Positions 26,597 to 35,450 of a stretch of DNA of 64,000 bases are shown here, piece after piece. The number at the start of each line of letters is the position of its first letter. Positions within the stretch are counted from its first letter, which is position 1. The DNA is taken from assembly GCA_022729735.1 (NCBI GenBank), contig DZAY01000003.1, forward strand, positions 60,757 through 124,756. Direction: 5' to 3'. Below the pieces are notes generated by a model. That model saw only the letters and a list, made by a program, of their open reading frames with translations, searched no databases and had not been told where the DNA came from. A program made the translations under genes and the position numbers. This stretch comes from Helicobacter cetorum (GTDB lineage Bacteria; Campylobacterota; Campylobacteria; Campylobacterales; DZAY01).

Positions 26597-27270
26597 TTAT
26601 AATTTATCACAAAATAGTCATTTACTCTCTTAATTGAGTTTCCAAATATCAGCTCTAAATTCTCAAAAAGTGTTACTCCATCATAAATAATTTCACCATT
26701 TTGCATAAATATAGTTCGATAATTCAGTTTATAAGCTAAATTAATATCATGAGTGATAACTATTTTAAAATTTTTAAAACTATTTAACATATTATAAATT
26801 TTTATATTTTTTGAGCTATCAAGATTTGCAGTTGGTTCATCAAATATACTAAAGTAAGCATTTTGTAAAATCGCTGAAGCAAATAGAATTAGTTGAGCTT
26901 CTCCACTACTCAAAGCTTTCAAATATCTATTTTTAAGATATAAAATATCCAAAGCTTCTAAAATCTCTAAAATTGAAAAATTACTATTTATATTTAAATT
27001 AAGATTTAAAAACTCTTCTACAATAATATACTCATCAAAAATATCTAAATATGAAGGTGTAAAATTTAGTAGTTTTTCTCTATTTTTAAGTTTAGAAACC
27101 AAAATATTATCAATATAAATTTGTGAATTTTCTAATAAATTTACAATTGATTTTGCAAGTGTAGTTTTGCCAGAGCCATTAAATCCCAATATTACTAAAT
27201 TCTCATCATTCAATTCAAAAGATATATTTTTAAGATAAAAATTTGATAAATTATCTATTTTTAACTTCAA
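26593..27270 (-). CDS. ABC transporter ATP-binding protein (BtuD/FecE-like)
   Basis: 225 residues. Walker A GFNGSGKTT, a signature ALSSGEAQL and Walker B FDEPTANLDSS are all present, with the switch His in VITHD. It powers the adjacent FecCD-type permease. The start is a TTG at 27270 inside the end of the binding-protein gene (20-base overlap), with no better start nearby. The Q-loop region is short, as in other small ATPases. Confidence 0.87.
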   Translation of the reverse strand: MKLKIDNLSNFYLKNISFELNDENLVILGFNGSGKTTLAKSIVNLLENSQIYIDNILVSKLKNREKLLNFTPSYLDIFDEYIIVEEFLNLNLNINSNFSILEILEALDILYLKNRYLKALSSGEAQLILFASAILQNAYFSIFDEPTANLDSSKNIKIYNMLNSFKNFKIVITHDINLAYKLNYRTIFMQNGEIIYDGVTLFENLELIFGNSIKRVNDYFVINYK

Positions 27271-28042
27271 CTAAAAAGCCTCTAAAATCGTTTATAAAAT
27301 GTATAACTCTATCGCTTGGAACTCCTGCATAATCTTTATCTACAACAAAAATATTACTGTTTTTAGTTGCATTAATTGGAATAAATTTCCATGGAGTAAT
27401 TAACTTTGATTTATCTTTATTATAAGGAGCTAATATAATTATAATATCTGGATTTATTGAAATGATTTTTTCTAAATTTAAAATATTAGTTTTTGAGCCA
27501 TTTATATTTCCACTAATAGCTATTAAATCATTAAAATATAAATTATTTCCAGCTACAAAAATATCTTTTGAAAGTGAAAAATATTCACCAATTACAACCA
27601 AAATTTTTCTATTTTCAATAATATTTTTTAATGAATTTAGTGCTAAATCTATATCTTTTATTAAATAGTTTGCTTTATCTTTTTTATCTAAAAGTTCTCC
27701 AATTTCTAAAATTGAGTTTTTTATTGAGTTCATGTTATCTATTTTCACAACTTTTGTTTGAATATTCAAAGCTTTAAGTTTTGTTTCCAAAAAACTATCT
27801 TCCATAATTACAATATCTGGTTTTAGTGATACTATTTTTTCTAATGATGGCGACATATAACCACCAACCTTAAAAATAGCTTTTGACTTAATTGGATAAT
27901 CGCAAAATTCACTATTTCCAACAATTTTATCACCTTCATTAAGTGCAAATATAATCTCATTTATAGCAGGAGATAGAGCCACAACTCTATCAATTGCAAA
28001 TAAATATATACTAAATATTAAAAATATAACTATTTTCGCCAT
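27251..28042 (-). CDS. BtuF-like periplasmic binding protein
   Basis: 263 residues with a Sec signal peptide (residues 1-17) and the helical-backbone fold of class III binding proteins. The phrases RVVALSPAINEIIFAL, SEFCDYP and LEKIVSLKPDIVI follow the BtuF pattern. It should hand its ligand, probably cobalamin, to the permease encoded downstream. Its start overlaps the end of the Uma2 gene by 13 bases. Confidence 0.82.
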   Translation of the reverse strand: MAKIVIFLIFSIYLFAIDRVVALSPAINEIIFALNEGDKIVGNSEFCDYPIKSKAIFKVGGYMSPSLEKIVSLKPDIVIMEDSFLETKLKALNIQTKVVKIDNMNSIKNSILEIGELLDKKDKANYLIKDIDLALNSLKNIIENRKILVVIGEYFSLSKDIFVAGNNLYFNDLIAISGNINGSKTNILNLEKIISINPDIIIILAPYNKDKSKLITPWKFIPINATKNSNIFVVDKDYAGVPSDRVIHFINDFRGFLVEVKNR

Positions 28043-28563
28043 ATTAATTCAAAATTAAAATCTATTTTACATTTACTCAATTCAAACACAAAACTTTCAC
28101 TACTAAAATCTCCAATTTTTACATATTTGAAATTTTCCAACTTATAAACTTTAGCTTTTTTGCCATCTGGATATATTATAATGTAGTATTTAACACCTTC
28201 ACTTTGATATAAATCAAATTTCAAAATTTCATCTCGCTTTGCACTACTTTTTGAAATAATTTCAAACACTATTTCAGGAGCTTTATTTAATTTATCAATT
28301 GGTTCATAACAGATAACCATACAATCAGGTTTTATAATTGTATCTTCACTAAATTCTACATCAGTTTCAAAAACAGCATAACACTCACTACATTTATCTA
28401 ATTTTTCATCTAACTGTCTATAAATTTTTCCATTTACATATTGATGATTAAATATTGGTGATGGAGACATTGCATAAGCAACCCCATCAATCAATTCCCA
28501 CTCACCTTCCCATTTATAAAAGTCATCTTTTGTATATCGCTCAATATGTGCTAAATTAGACAT
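28030..28563 (-). CDS. Uma2-family putative endonuclease
   Basis: 177 residues. It has the Uma2 layout: YTKDDFYKWEGEWELIDG at the start, SPSPIFNHQYVNGKI, then the PD-(D/E)XK core with IKPDCMV and EIVFEIISKSS, and KFDLYQSEGVKYYIIIYPD. Function is poorly known for the whole family. It sits inside the putative B12 uptake operon, overlapping the binding-protein gene and 8 bases after the receptor gene, which is an unusual place for it. Confidence 0.85.
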   Translation of the reverse strand: MSNLAHIERYTKDDFYKWEGEWELIDGVAYAMSPSPIFNHQYVNGKIYRQLDEKLDKCSECYAVFETDVEFSEDTIIKPDCMVICYEPIDKLNKAPEIVFEIISKSSAKRDEILKFDLYQSEGVKYYIIIYPDGKKAKVYKLENFKYVKIGDFSSESFVFELSKCKIDFNFELIWRK

Positions 28564-28571
28564 CTCTCCTC

Positions 28572-30344
28572 CTAAAATTTAGCTTCAACTCCCACATAAT
28601 ATGCTTTTTTACTTGTAGCATAATTATCTACGACTTGATACTTTTCATCTGTTATATTATCAATTTTTCCATAAAAATTAAAATTGTCTGAAAATTCATA
28701 ATTTGTTATAAAATTTGCAACTACATACTTACCAGTTTGTTCTCCAGCTTCATTTGCCTTATCATATCTCTCTCCAATATACTCACCAACTAATCCTAAA
28801 TGCAAAGAGTTTAGGTAATAATCAAGCCCTAATTTAACACTATCTTTTGGTCGTCTTGCTAATTTTTGACTTTTGCTATCTTTTGCATCTAAATTTGTAT
28901 AGCTAATTGTTGCATATAAATTTTCAATTAACTCTCTTTTATAATCTATTTCAAAACCTTTAATTTTTGAAATACCATCAATATTTGCATATTTTGAAGT
29001 AGCAAAATCATAATCGATAATATCTCTAACTCTACTATTAAAATATGTTATTTCAAAATTTTTATATCCCAAACTTATATCATAACTGCTTGTATCTTCA
29101 GCACCCAAATTGCTATTTCCATAACTTATATCATATAATTGATATGGTGTTGGCACATTATAAGCCGTTCCAATATTAAAAGAGCTATAAAAATCGCTAT
29201 TGAAGTTATGTTTCACTCCAAATTTACCTGTTAATTTATTGCTAAAAGCATCATAACTATCAAATCTAAGAGATTCACTAATTATAGTTTGAGAATTTAT
29301 TATATTACTATTTGTAATAAAAATGCCATCATTATCAAACTTTTTATTTAATCCACTTTTATGCTTAAAACTTTTATAATCAGCACCAATTACTACAAAA
29401 TCGCTCTCATTATATTTAATATCAGATTTTGCTCCATACTCATAAATCTCTCCATCAAGTCCAAAACCAGCCGAATAATCTCTCTCAAATAGTGAATGAT
29501 TTACATAAATTTCACTTAAAGCAAACCCACTGCTATTTTGATAAACAATTTGTGATAGTTTCTCTTTTTTGGTGTATGAGTCATTAGAATCACCATCAAA
29601 ACTATCATATTCACCATAAACATCTATATTTCTATGGCTAAATTTTATACTATTTTGCTCATTTATATTATAACTTGCTTTTATATTTATTGTCTCATTT
29701 TTATAACTATCATCTTCATAACTATCTATATCTTTATCTTTTTTAGCAAATGCACTAAATCCATCAGTTTGAATTTTATTTGCTCCAACTCTTATATCAA
29801 ACTTTTCATCTTTATGAGAAAAAGTAGCTCCATATTTTTTTGTATTAAATGTTCCATATTCCAAATTTGCATAAGCATAATTTCCAATTTTGGAATTTTT
29901 TGTAACTATATTTATAACTCCAGCACTTGCATCAGCTCCCCAAATACCACTTTCGGCACCTTTTATTATCTCTATTTGTTTAATATCGCTAACTATTAAA
30001 TTTTCAAATGATGCACCATTTGCAGAAGATATATCATTATATCTAATACCATCAATCAAAACTAAAACTCTTTTACTATCAAAACCTCTCAAATATATTG
30101 CAGTTGGTTGTCCAAAACCACCATTATTAGTAAAATTGATACCACTTATTAAATTTAGTGCTTCTGTAACTGTTGAAATATGTCGCTCTTGCAGATTTTC
30201 AGAAGTGATTATCTCCACATTTGAAGTTATGTTTTTAATTGATTGTTGGCTTTTTGTAGCAGTTATTATAACTTTGTCTAAAATCTCATTTGCACTTATA
30301 TTAGTTGCTAATATCGTTGCAACTATTAAACTAATTTTTTTCAC
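28572..30344 (-). CDS. BtuB-like TonB-dependent outer-membrane receptor
   Basis: 590 residues. Signal peptide (1-18), TonB box-like segment (LDKVIITATKS), plug domain (about 40-145, with YLRGFDSKRVLVLIDGIRYND) and a C-terminal beta-barrel ending in an aromatic residue (EAKF). The plug wording and its length close to BtuB point to cobalamin uptake. Translation starts at GTG (30344) with AAAGGA five bases before it, and the small ORF upstream overlaps this start by 14 bases. No cobalamin riboswitch was found upstream. Confidence 0.85.
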   Translation of the reverse strand: MKKISLIVATILATNISANEILDKVIITATKSQQSIKNITSNVEIITSENLQERHISTVTEALNLISGINFTNNGGFGQPTAIYLRGFDSKRVLVLIDGIRYNDISSANGASFENLIVSDIKQIEIIKGAESGIWGADASAGVINIVTKNSKIGNYAYANLEYGTFNTKKYGATFSHKDEKFDIRVGANKIQTDGFSAFAKKDKDIDSYEDDSYKNETINIKASYNINEQNSIKFSHRNIDVYGEYDSFDGDSNDSYTKKEKLSQIVYQNSSGFALSEIYVNHSLFERDYSAGFGLDGEIYEYGAKSDIKYNESDFVVIGADYKSFKHKSGLNKKFDNDGIFITNSNIINSQTIISESLRFDSYDAFSNKLTGKFGVKHNFNSDFYSSFNIGTAYNVPTPYQLYDISYGNSNLGAEDTSSYDISLGYKNFEITYFNSRVRDIIDYDFATSKYANIDGISKIKGFEIDYKRELIENLYATISYTNLDAKDSKSQKLARRPKDSVKLGLDYYLNSLHLGLVGEYIGERYDKANEAGEQTGKYVVANFITNYEFSDNFNFYGKIDNITDEKYQVVDNYATSKKAYYVGVEAKF

Positions 30345-30519
30345 ACTTTTCCTTTATTGTTAAATTTTGTTGTATCACTCTAAAAAGCTCATATTTTAGA
30401 TAGTTTGGAGTGGTTAAACTAAGTAAATTAGATATTAAACTATAAAAAGCTAATAATTTAATATTTATACTTGTTGCCATCATTCCAAATAGACTAAAAT
30501 AGCTATGTGCATATAACAT
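30331..30519 (-). CDS. Small leader/membrane-type protein ahead of the BtuB-like gene
   Basis: 62 residues, hydrophobic in its first half (one possible membrane segment, about 8-36) and basic at the C-terminus. AAGGAGG (30524-30530) lies four bases before the ATG, one of the strongest Shine-Dalgarno sites in the window, which argues that the ORF is translated. It ends inside the start of the receptor gene (14-base overlap), a set-up for translational coupling or leader control. No family recognised. Confidence 0.6.
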   Translation of the reverse strand: MLYAHSYFSLFGMMATSINIKLLAFYSLISNLLSLTTPNYLKYELFRVIQQNLTIKEKCEKN

Positions 30520-30585
30520 AAAACCTCCTTTATAAAATAAATTAAGATTGAAATAGTATCGAATTTATTTAATTTATTTACTTAT

Positions 30586-30614
30586 TTGACAACTTTAGTT
30601 TCTATAAGTATAAT
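30586..30614 (+). promoter_or_regulatory. Full-consensus sigma-70 promoter of the radical SAM gene
   Basis: TTGACA (30586-30591), a 17-base spacer, then TATAAT (30609-30614). Both hexamers are perfect. The ATG follows 29 bases after the -10. Such a complete -35 is rare in Campylobacterota. Confidence 0.85.
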
Positions 30615-30643
30615 CTAAATATTATTAAATATAAAGGAATTTC

Positions 30644-32542
30644 ATGAGCGATGTTGTTTTGGTTTTTATGCCTTATGGGACTGCTGATAGACCGTCTATT
30701 GGGCTTGGCTATTTGAGCGCTGAACTTAAAGAGATAGGAATTAGTTCAAAAGTTATTCATGGAACACTTAATTTTGCAAAAAAGATAGGACTTGGACTTT
30801 ATAATAGAATTAATGTTTCATCAAATTTAGATTTAATTGGCGAATGGACATTTTCAAAAGCACTATTTCCAGATTTTGAACCTTGTCATGAAGAGTATTT
30901 TGAATTTATATCAAAAGCTATTCCAACTGAAGATTTGATAAAAGTAAGAAATCAAACAGCAGATTTTGTGAATGAAATTGCCTTGGAAGTGTTGGCTGAA
31001 AATCCAAAAATTGTTGGTTGTAGCTCAATGTTTCAGCAAAATTGTTCATCTTTAGCACTACTTAGAAAGATAAAAGAGTTAAAACCTGATGTTATTACAG
31101 TTTTGGGTGGTGCAAATTGTGAAACAGAACTTGGTTGTATATTGCACACATATTTTCCATTTGTGGATTATGTTTTTTCTGGTGATGGAGATGAATCGTT
31201 TCCACTATTTTGCAAAAAAGCATTAAGTGGTGATTTAGAAGATATGTCAGAATTTAAAGATTATGTTTTTTATCCACAAAATAGGCATGAAGGACTAAGT
31301 AGAAAAGCTGGAATCAGTATTGTGCATAATATTGATAAATTACCAACTCCAGATTTTCAAGACTATTTTGAAGATTTATCAAAAAAAGAGATGGATAAAA
31401 ATATATTTCCAGCACTTTTATTAGAGACTTCAAGAGGATGTTGGTGGGGTGAAAAGGTTAGATGTACATTTTGTGGATTGAGTCAAGATATTATCGGTTT
31501 TCGTTCAAAAAGTGCCAATAGAGCTATGAATGAGATAAACGAGTTGTATGAAAAGTATAATATTCCATTTTTTGAATTAGTTGATAATATTTTGGATAAA
31601 AAGTATTATGAAACACTTTTGCCAACATTAAGTGAAGATAAAAGAGATTTGAAATTTTTTTATGAAATAAAAGCAAATGTTGCAAAACATGAAGTTAAAC
31701 TATTAGCTGATGCAGGTATTTTTTGGGTTCAACCTGGAATTGAGAGCTTGAATGATAAAGTATTGAAACTTTTGAAAAAGGGAGCCATGTCTTATCATAA
31801 TATTCAACTACTCAAATGGTGTAGAGAGTATGGAATTTTAGTTAGTTGGAACTATTTAGCTGATGTGCCAAACGAAAAAGATGAGTGGTATGCTGATGAG
31901 CTTGAAATGGTGCCACTTTTAGAACATTTTCAAGCTCCTTGGAACTCTGGAACTCCTATTAGATATGATAGATTTAGTGTTTATGCTTTAAATCAAAAAG
32001 AGTATGGATTGGATTTGGTTCCAACAAAAGCTTATGATTATATTTATGATTTAACTAAAGAGCAGATTTCAAATTTAGCATACTTTTTTGAAAATAGAAA
32101 TTTATCTATTGTAAATGATGGAAAAGAGCGACCAATTTGGGAAAAATTGAAAGAGATAATGGCTAAATGGAGAGAAAAGTTTTATGTTTTAGGAGAGCTT
32201 GGATATTTAACAGAAGAGCCACTAAATCAAGAGCTGTTGCCAAATCTTTTGATTATCAGTGATGAAGATAATAAAATGGTTATAAAAGATACTAGAAGTT
32301 GTGCAATTTCTGAAAATATAGAGTTAAATGGATTGGAAACAGAAATTTATAGAGTTTGCGATGAAGCTTTATCTGCTGGAACTATTGTTGTAAAACTAAA
32401 AGATAAAAATTTAGATATAACACAAAGTGAAGTTGAAAATATTTTAGATACTCTATTAAAAAAGAAAATTATGATTTTTGTAAGTAACAGATATTTAAGT
32501 TTAGCCTTGCAAAATCCTATTCGAGACTATTTTAGATTTTAA
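30644..32542 (+). CDS. B12-binding radical SAM protein, RiPP maturation C-methyltransferase type
   Basis: 632 residues. The N-terminal ~230 residues form a cobalamin-binding-like domain (GCSSMFQQNCSSLALL, LGGANCE). The radical SAM core starts SRGCWWGEKVRCTFCGL, a CX7CX2C cluster (Cys266, Cys274, Cys277) typical of the RiPP maturation radical SAM proteins I know as TIGR03975. A C-terminal ~170-residue region may bind the substrate. These enzymes methylate unactivated carbons of ribosomal peptides. No precursor peptide or other RiPP gene was seen within a few kb. AAAGGA precedes the ATG. Confidence 0.85.
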   Translation: MSDVVLVFMPYGTADRPSIGLGYLSAELKEIGISSKVIHGTLNFAKKIGLGLYNRINVSSNLDLIGEWTFSKALFPDFEPCHEEYFEFISKAIPTEDLIKVRNQTADFVNEIALEVLAENPKIVGCSSMFQQNCSSLALLRKIKELKPDVITVLGGANCETELGCILHTYFPFVDYVFSGDGDESFPLFCKKALSGDLEDMSEFKDYVFYPQNRHEGLSRKAGISIVHNIDKLPTPDFQDYFEDLSKKEMDKNIFPALLLETSRGCWWGEKVRCTFCGLSQDIIGFRSKSANRAMNEINELYEKYNIPFFELVDNILDKKYYETLLPTLSEDKRDLKFFYEIKANVAKHEVKLLADAGIFWVQPGIESLNDKVLKLLKKGAMSYHNIQLLKWCREYGILVSWNYLADVPNEKDEWYADELEMVPLLEHFQAPWNSGTPIRYDRFSVYALNQKEYGLDLVPTKAYDYIYDLTKEQISNLAYFFENRNLSIVNDGKERPIWEKLKEIMAKWREKFYVLGELGYLTEEPLNQELLPNLLIISDEDNKMVIKDTRSCAISENIELNGLETEIYRVCDEALSAGTIVVKLKDKNLDITQSEVENILDTLLKKKIMIFVSNRYLSLALQNPIRDYFRF

Positions 32543-32561
32543 AAGGGAAAAAATCCCTTTT
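32541..32561. terminator. Bidirectional terminator between radical SAM and peroxiredoxin genes
   Basis: AAAAGGGA, a 5-base A loop, TCCCTTTT: an 8-bp stem with T-rich ends on both strands, between convergent genes. Confidence 0.65.
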
Positions 32562-32564
32562 ATA

Positions 32565-33161
32565 TTATAGCTCTTCGCTATGTTTTGCTAAATATTCTGC
32601 AACACCCTGTGTATCTGCTTTCATACCTTCTTTGCCTTTTGCCCAACCTGCTGGACAAACTTCACCATGCTCATTTGTAAATAACATAGCATCAACCATT
32701 CTAATCATCTCATCAATATTTCTACCAAGTGGTAAATCATTAATTACAGCATGTCTTACTGTTCCATCACTATCAATTAAAAATGAACCTCTCAAAGATA
32801 CACTATCATTCAATAAAACATCATAATCTTTTGAAATTTGTTTATTCAAATCTGCAACTAATGGAAATCTTACTTGACCAATTCCACCATTTTTTACATC
32901 TGTATTTTTCCAAGCAAAATGGCTGAATTGCGAATCAACTGATACACCAATTACATTAACTCCTCTTGAAGTAAATTCTTCAAGTCTTTTATCAAATGCA
33001 ATAATTTCAGAAGGGCAAACAAATGTAAAATCTAAAGGATAGAAAAATAGAACCGTTCCTTTTGCTCCAAAGTTTTGATATAAATTAAAGTTAGGGACAA
33101 TTTGATTATCTCCTAAAACTGCTGTTGCTGTAAAATCTGGTGCCTTTTTTGTAACTAACAT
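32565..33161 (-). CDS. Typical 2-Cys peroxiredoxin
   Basis: 198 residues, the AhpC/TSA family. The peroxidatic Cys is in DFTFVCPSE (about residue 51) and the resolving Cys in EVCPAGW near residue 170. It reduces hydrogen peroxide and organic peroxides with thioredoxin or a similar donor. GAGGAG lies before the ATG. The gene is monocistronic, with its own 100-base upstream region and a terminator behind. Confidence 0.94.
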   Translation of the reverse strand: MLVTKKAPDFTATAVLGDNQIVPNFNLYQNFGAKGTVLFFYPLDFTFVCPSEIIAFDKRLEEFTSRGVNVIGVSVDSQFSHFAWKNTDVKNGGIGQVRFPLVADLNKQISKDYDVLLNDSVSLRGSFLIDSDGTVRHAVINDLPLGRNIDEMIRMVDAMLFTNEHGEVCPAGWAKGKEGMKADTQGVAEYLAKHSEEL

Positions 33162-33239
33162 GAAAACTCCTCAATTAATAATTTTTATCATTTAAAAATG
33201 AAGTTAAATTCTAACATCTTAATTTTAAAATATATATAA

Positions 33240-33275
33240 AAAGAGATTATTAATAAATTTATTTATTATAATCTC
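33240..33275 (-). terminator. Terminator of the pyrD-pgsA operon
   Basis: An 8-bp stem (GAGATTAT/ATAATCTC) with an AT-rich loop overlaps the last codons of pgsA and is followed by five T residues on the minus strand. Confidence 0.55.
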
Positions 33276-33817
33276 GAAACTTTTGCATAATCTCTAATAT
33301 ACTCAAATCCAGAATAGAGTGTAATAATCACTGCTCCCCAAAGTAAAATATCACCAGAATAAAAAAACTGCTCACCTCTCCAATTCATAATCAAAAATCC
33401 AATAGCTATCATTTGCAAAACTGTTTTTACTTTTCCTGCAAATGATGCACCAATATCTCTACCTTCACTAACAATCATCACTCTAAGTCCTGTGATAAAA
33501 AATTCTCTTGTGAGTATGATGTAAATTGCCCATACACTTGCTCTATCAAGCATCATAAGTCCTAAAAATCCAGCAAGCATAAGCATTTTGTCAGCTAATG
33601 GGTCAAGAATTTTTCCAAGAGTTGTAATTTGGTTCCACTCTCTTGCAATATATCCATCAAAAAAATCTGTAACAGAAGCAATTACAAATAGAAGTGCTGC
33701 TATATAGTCAAGCCAAGAGAAGTGAATATTACCAAAATCATCTCTACCTATTAAAAAGTATAACATCAAAGGGGCAATTGCAATTCTTAGAGTTGCTAAA
33801 ATATTTGGGAGGTTCAT
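33266..33817 (-). CDS. pgsA: CDP-diacylglycerol-glycerol-3-phosphate 3-phosphatidyltransferase
   Basis: 183 residues with four or five membrane helices and the CDP-alcohol phosphotransferase signature: DG-x-x-AR-x(8)-G-x-x-x-D-x-x-x-D is visible as DGYIAREW...GKILDPLAD. It makes phosphatidylglycerol phosphate at the inner membrane. It overlaps the upstream reductase gene by 4 bases and is the last gene of the operon. Confidence 0.93.
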   Translation of the reverse strand: MNLPNILATLRIAIAPLMLYFLIGRDDFGNIHFSWLDYIAALLFVIASVTDFFDGYIAREWNQITTLGKILDPLADKMLMLAGFLGLMMLDRASVWAIYIILTREFFITGLRVMIVSEGRDIGASFAGKVKTVLQMIAIGFLIMNWRGEQFFYSGDILLWGAVIITLYSGFEYIRDYAKVSRL

Positions 33818-34572
33818 CTAAAACTCGTTCCACCATCTACAATAATAGTTTGACCTGTAATCCAACTTGCTTCATCTGTGCATAAAAATCTACAAATTCC
33901 AGCTAAATCATTTGGCTCACCCATTCGCTTTAGTGGAGAACGATTTATTACTTCACTTTTTACCTCTTCATAATTTGGAAAAGCTTTTAGTGCATCAGTA
34001 TCAATTGGTCCTCCACTTACCCCATTTACTCTAATATTAAACTCTCCCAACTCACTTGCACCATACTTTATCATAGTTTCAACTGCTGATTTTGAGCTAC
34101 CATGTCCTGCATAATTTGGAGTATAAGTTAAATTTCCTGTTGAACTAAGTGAAATAATTGAGCCACCTCCAACTTTTTGCATTCGTTTAACTGCTTCTTG
34201 AGAACCAACTATAAATGCTAAAACTGTGGCTGTGTAAATATTGCTTAATCCCTTAGGCTTTAATCTCATAAATGGAGCAAATCCTCCAACTACACTTCGT
34301 CCTGAAATAATTGCATTTGATATAAAATAATCAACTCTATCAAAATCTTTATCAATTTCATTATATACTTGTTTATACTCTTCTGGCTCTAAAATATTTA
34401 GTTTATAAGCTCTTGCTTTTATCTTATAATTAGTTTCTAAATCTTCAACTATTTTATTAGCTTCTGCTTCATTACTATTATAAGTAAAAGCTATATCAAT
34501 ACCATCTTTTGCAAATCTATAAGCAATAGCTTTACCAATTCCTCTTGTTGCTCCACTTATTACTAAAGTCAT
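33814..34572 (-). CDS. FabL-like short-chain dehydrogenase (possible enoyl-ACP reductase III)
   Basis: 252 residues. Rossmann motif [12 protein letters not shown], catalytic Ser (SLSSTG), Tyr-x-x-x-Lys region ([12 protein letters not shown]; the Tyr-Lys spacing is looser, as in enoyl reductases) and a C-terminal GQTIIVDGG. The pattern and position match the C. jejuni gene Cj0807 next to dapA. FabL-type proteins reduce enoyl-ACP in fatty acid synthesis, but this activity is not certain for the Campylobacter homologues. It overlaps its neighbours by 4 bases on both sides. Confidence 0.82.
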   Translation of the reverse strand: MTLVISGATRGIGKAIAYRFAKDGIDIAFTYNSNEAEANKIVEDLETNYKIKARAYKLNILEPEEYKQVYNEIDKDFDRVDYFISNAIISGRSVVGGFAPFMRLKPKGLSNIYTATVLAFIVGSQEAVKRMQKVGGGSIISLSSTGNLTYTPNYAGHGSSKSAVETMIKYGASELGEFNIRVNGVSGGPIDTDALKAFPNYEEVKSEVINRSPLKRMGEPNDLAGICRFLCTDEASWITGQTIIVDGGTSFR

Positions 34573-35450
34573 TTTATAACCTCATATTTACTTAAAACAT
34601 CTTCTAACTTTTTCATAGTATCACTACTTGGCTCAACTAAAGGCAATCTATACTCTAAATTTGAAAGAAGTCCAGCTAAATACATAATAGCTTTAATTGG
34701 AATTGGATTGCTCTCAATAAAGAGAACTTTATTTAACTCATAAAGTCTATTACTTAAATTTTGAGCATCTTTATAATCTCCATTTAGAGTTAAATTTGTA
34801 AGTTTTGATATTTGGTCTGGCAAAAGATTTGAAGTTACAGATATTACACCATTTCCACCATTACTAAGAATTGGATAGTTTATCGCATCATCTCCACTAA
34901 TTACAGATAGAGCTTGTGAGCTTGAAACTAAATCTATAATTCTATCAATATCTCCACTTGCTTCTTTTATTCCTATAATATTTTTAAAATTTTCAAATAG
35001 TCTAATAACTGTTTTTGGTTTTAAATCAACTCCTGTTCGCCCTGGAACATTATAAAGAATTAATGGAATTTCAATCGAGTTTGCAATTGCTTTGTAGTGT
35101 TGATAAAGCCCTTCTTGAGTTGGTTTATTATAGTATGGAGTAACACTTAAAACTCCGTTTGCTCCTGCATTTTGTGCAAATGTAGCTAAATCTATTGCTT
35201 CCATTGTAGAGTTACTTCCAGCTCCAGCCAATACTGAAGTATTGCTATTTTTACACACTTCAACAGCTATTTCAATACACTTTTTATGTTCATTATGGCT
35301 CAATGTTGCACTCTCACCAGTTGTTCCAACAGGAACTACTACATCTATTCCCAATCTAATTTGTCGCTCAATTAGTTTTGCATAAACCTCTTCATCAACT
35401 TTTCCATTTTTAAAAGGGGTTATTAATGCTGTCATCGCACCTTTTATCAT
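34569..35450 (-). CDS. dapA: 4-hydroxy-tetrahydrodipicolinate synthase
   Basis: 293 residues, aldolase-type TIM barrel. GTTGES near residue 43-48, the Tyr of LYNVPGRT and the Schiff-base Lys in GIKEASG (about 163) are visible. It condenses pyruvate with aspartate semialdehyde, the first step to lysine and diaminopimelate. dapD, a later step, lies at 41260. It overlaps the M16 protease gene by 4 bases, an order shared with C. jejuni. Confidence 0.95.
   Translation of the reverse strand: MIKGAMTALITPFKNGKVDEEVYAKLIERQIRLGIDVVVPVGTTGESATLSHNEHKKCIEIAVEVCKNSNTSVLAGAGSNSTMEAIDLATFAQNAGANGVLSVTPYYNKPTQEGLYQHYKAIANSIEIPLILYNVPGRTGVDLKPKTVIRLFENFKNIIGIKEASGDIDRIIDLVSSSQALSVISGDDAINYPILSNGGNGVISVTSNLLPDQISKLTNLTLNGDYKDAQNLSNRLYELNKVLFIESNPIPIKAIMYLAGLLSNLEYRLPLVEPSSDTMKKLEDVLSKYEVIK

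Noticed and set aside
29634..30363. Antisense frames of 121 and 157 codons opposite the receptor gene
   Set aside because: Ile/Phe/Cys-rich translations typical of AT-rich antisense shadows; the receptor frame is unambiguous.
30331..30519. The 62-residue ORF as the RiPP precursor of the radical SAM enzyme
   Set aside because: It is on the opposite strand, hydrophobic like a membrane protein, and coupled to the receptor gene; nothing looks like a leader/core peptide.
30345..30643. Cobalamin riboswitch or Fur box upstream of the receptor or radical SAM gene
   Set aside because: No B12-box-like segment, no long structured leader and no convincing Fur palindrome were found.
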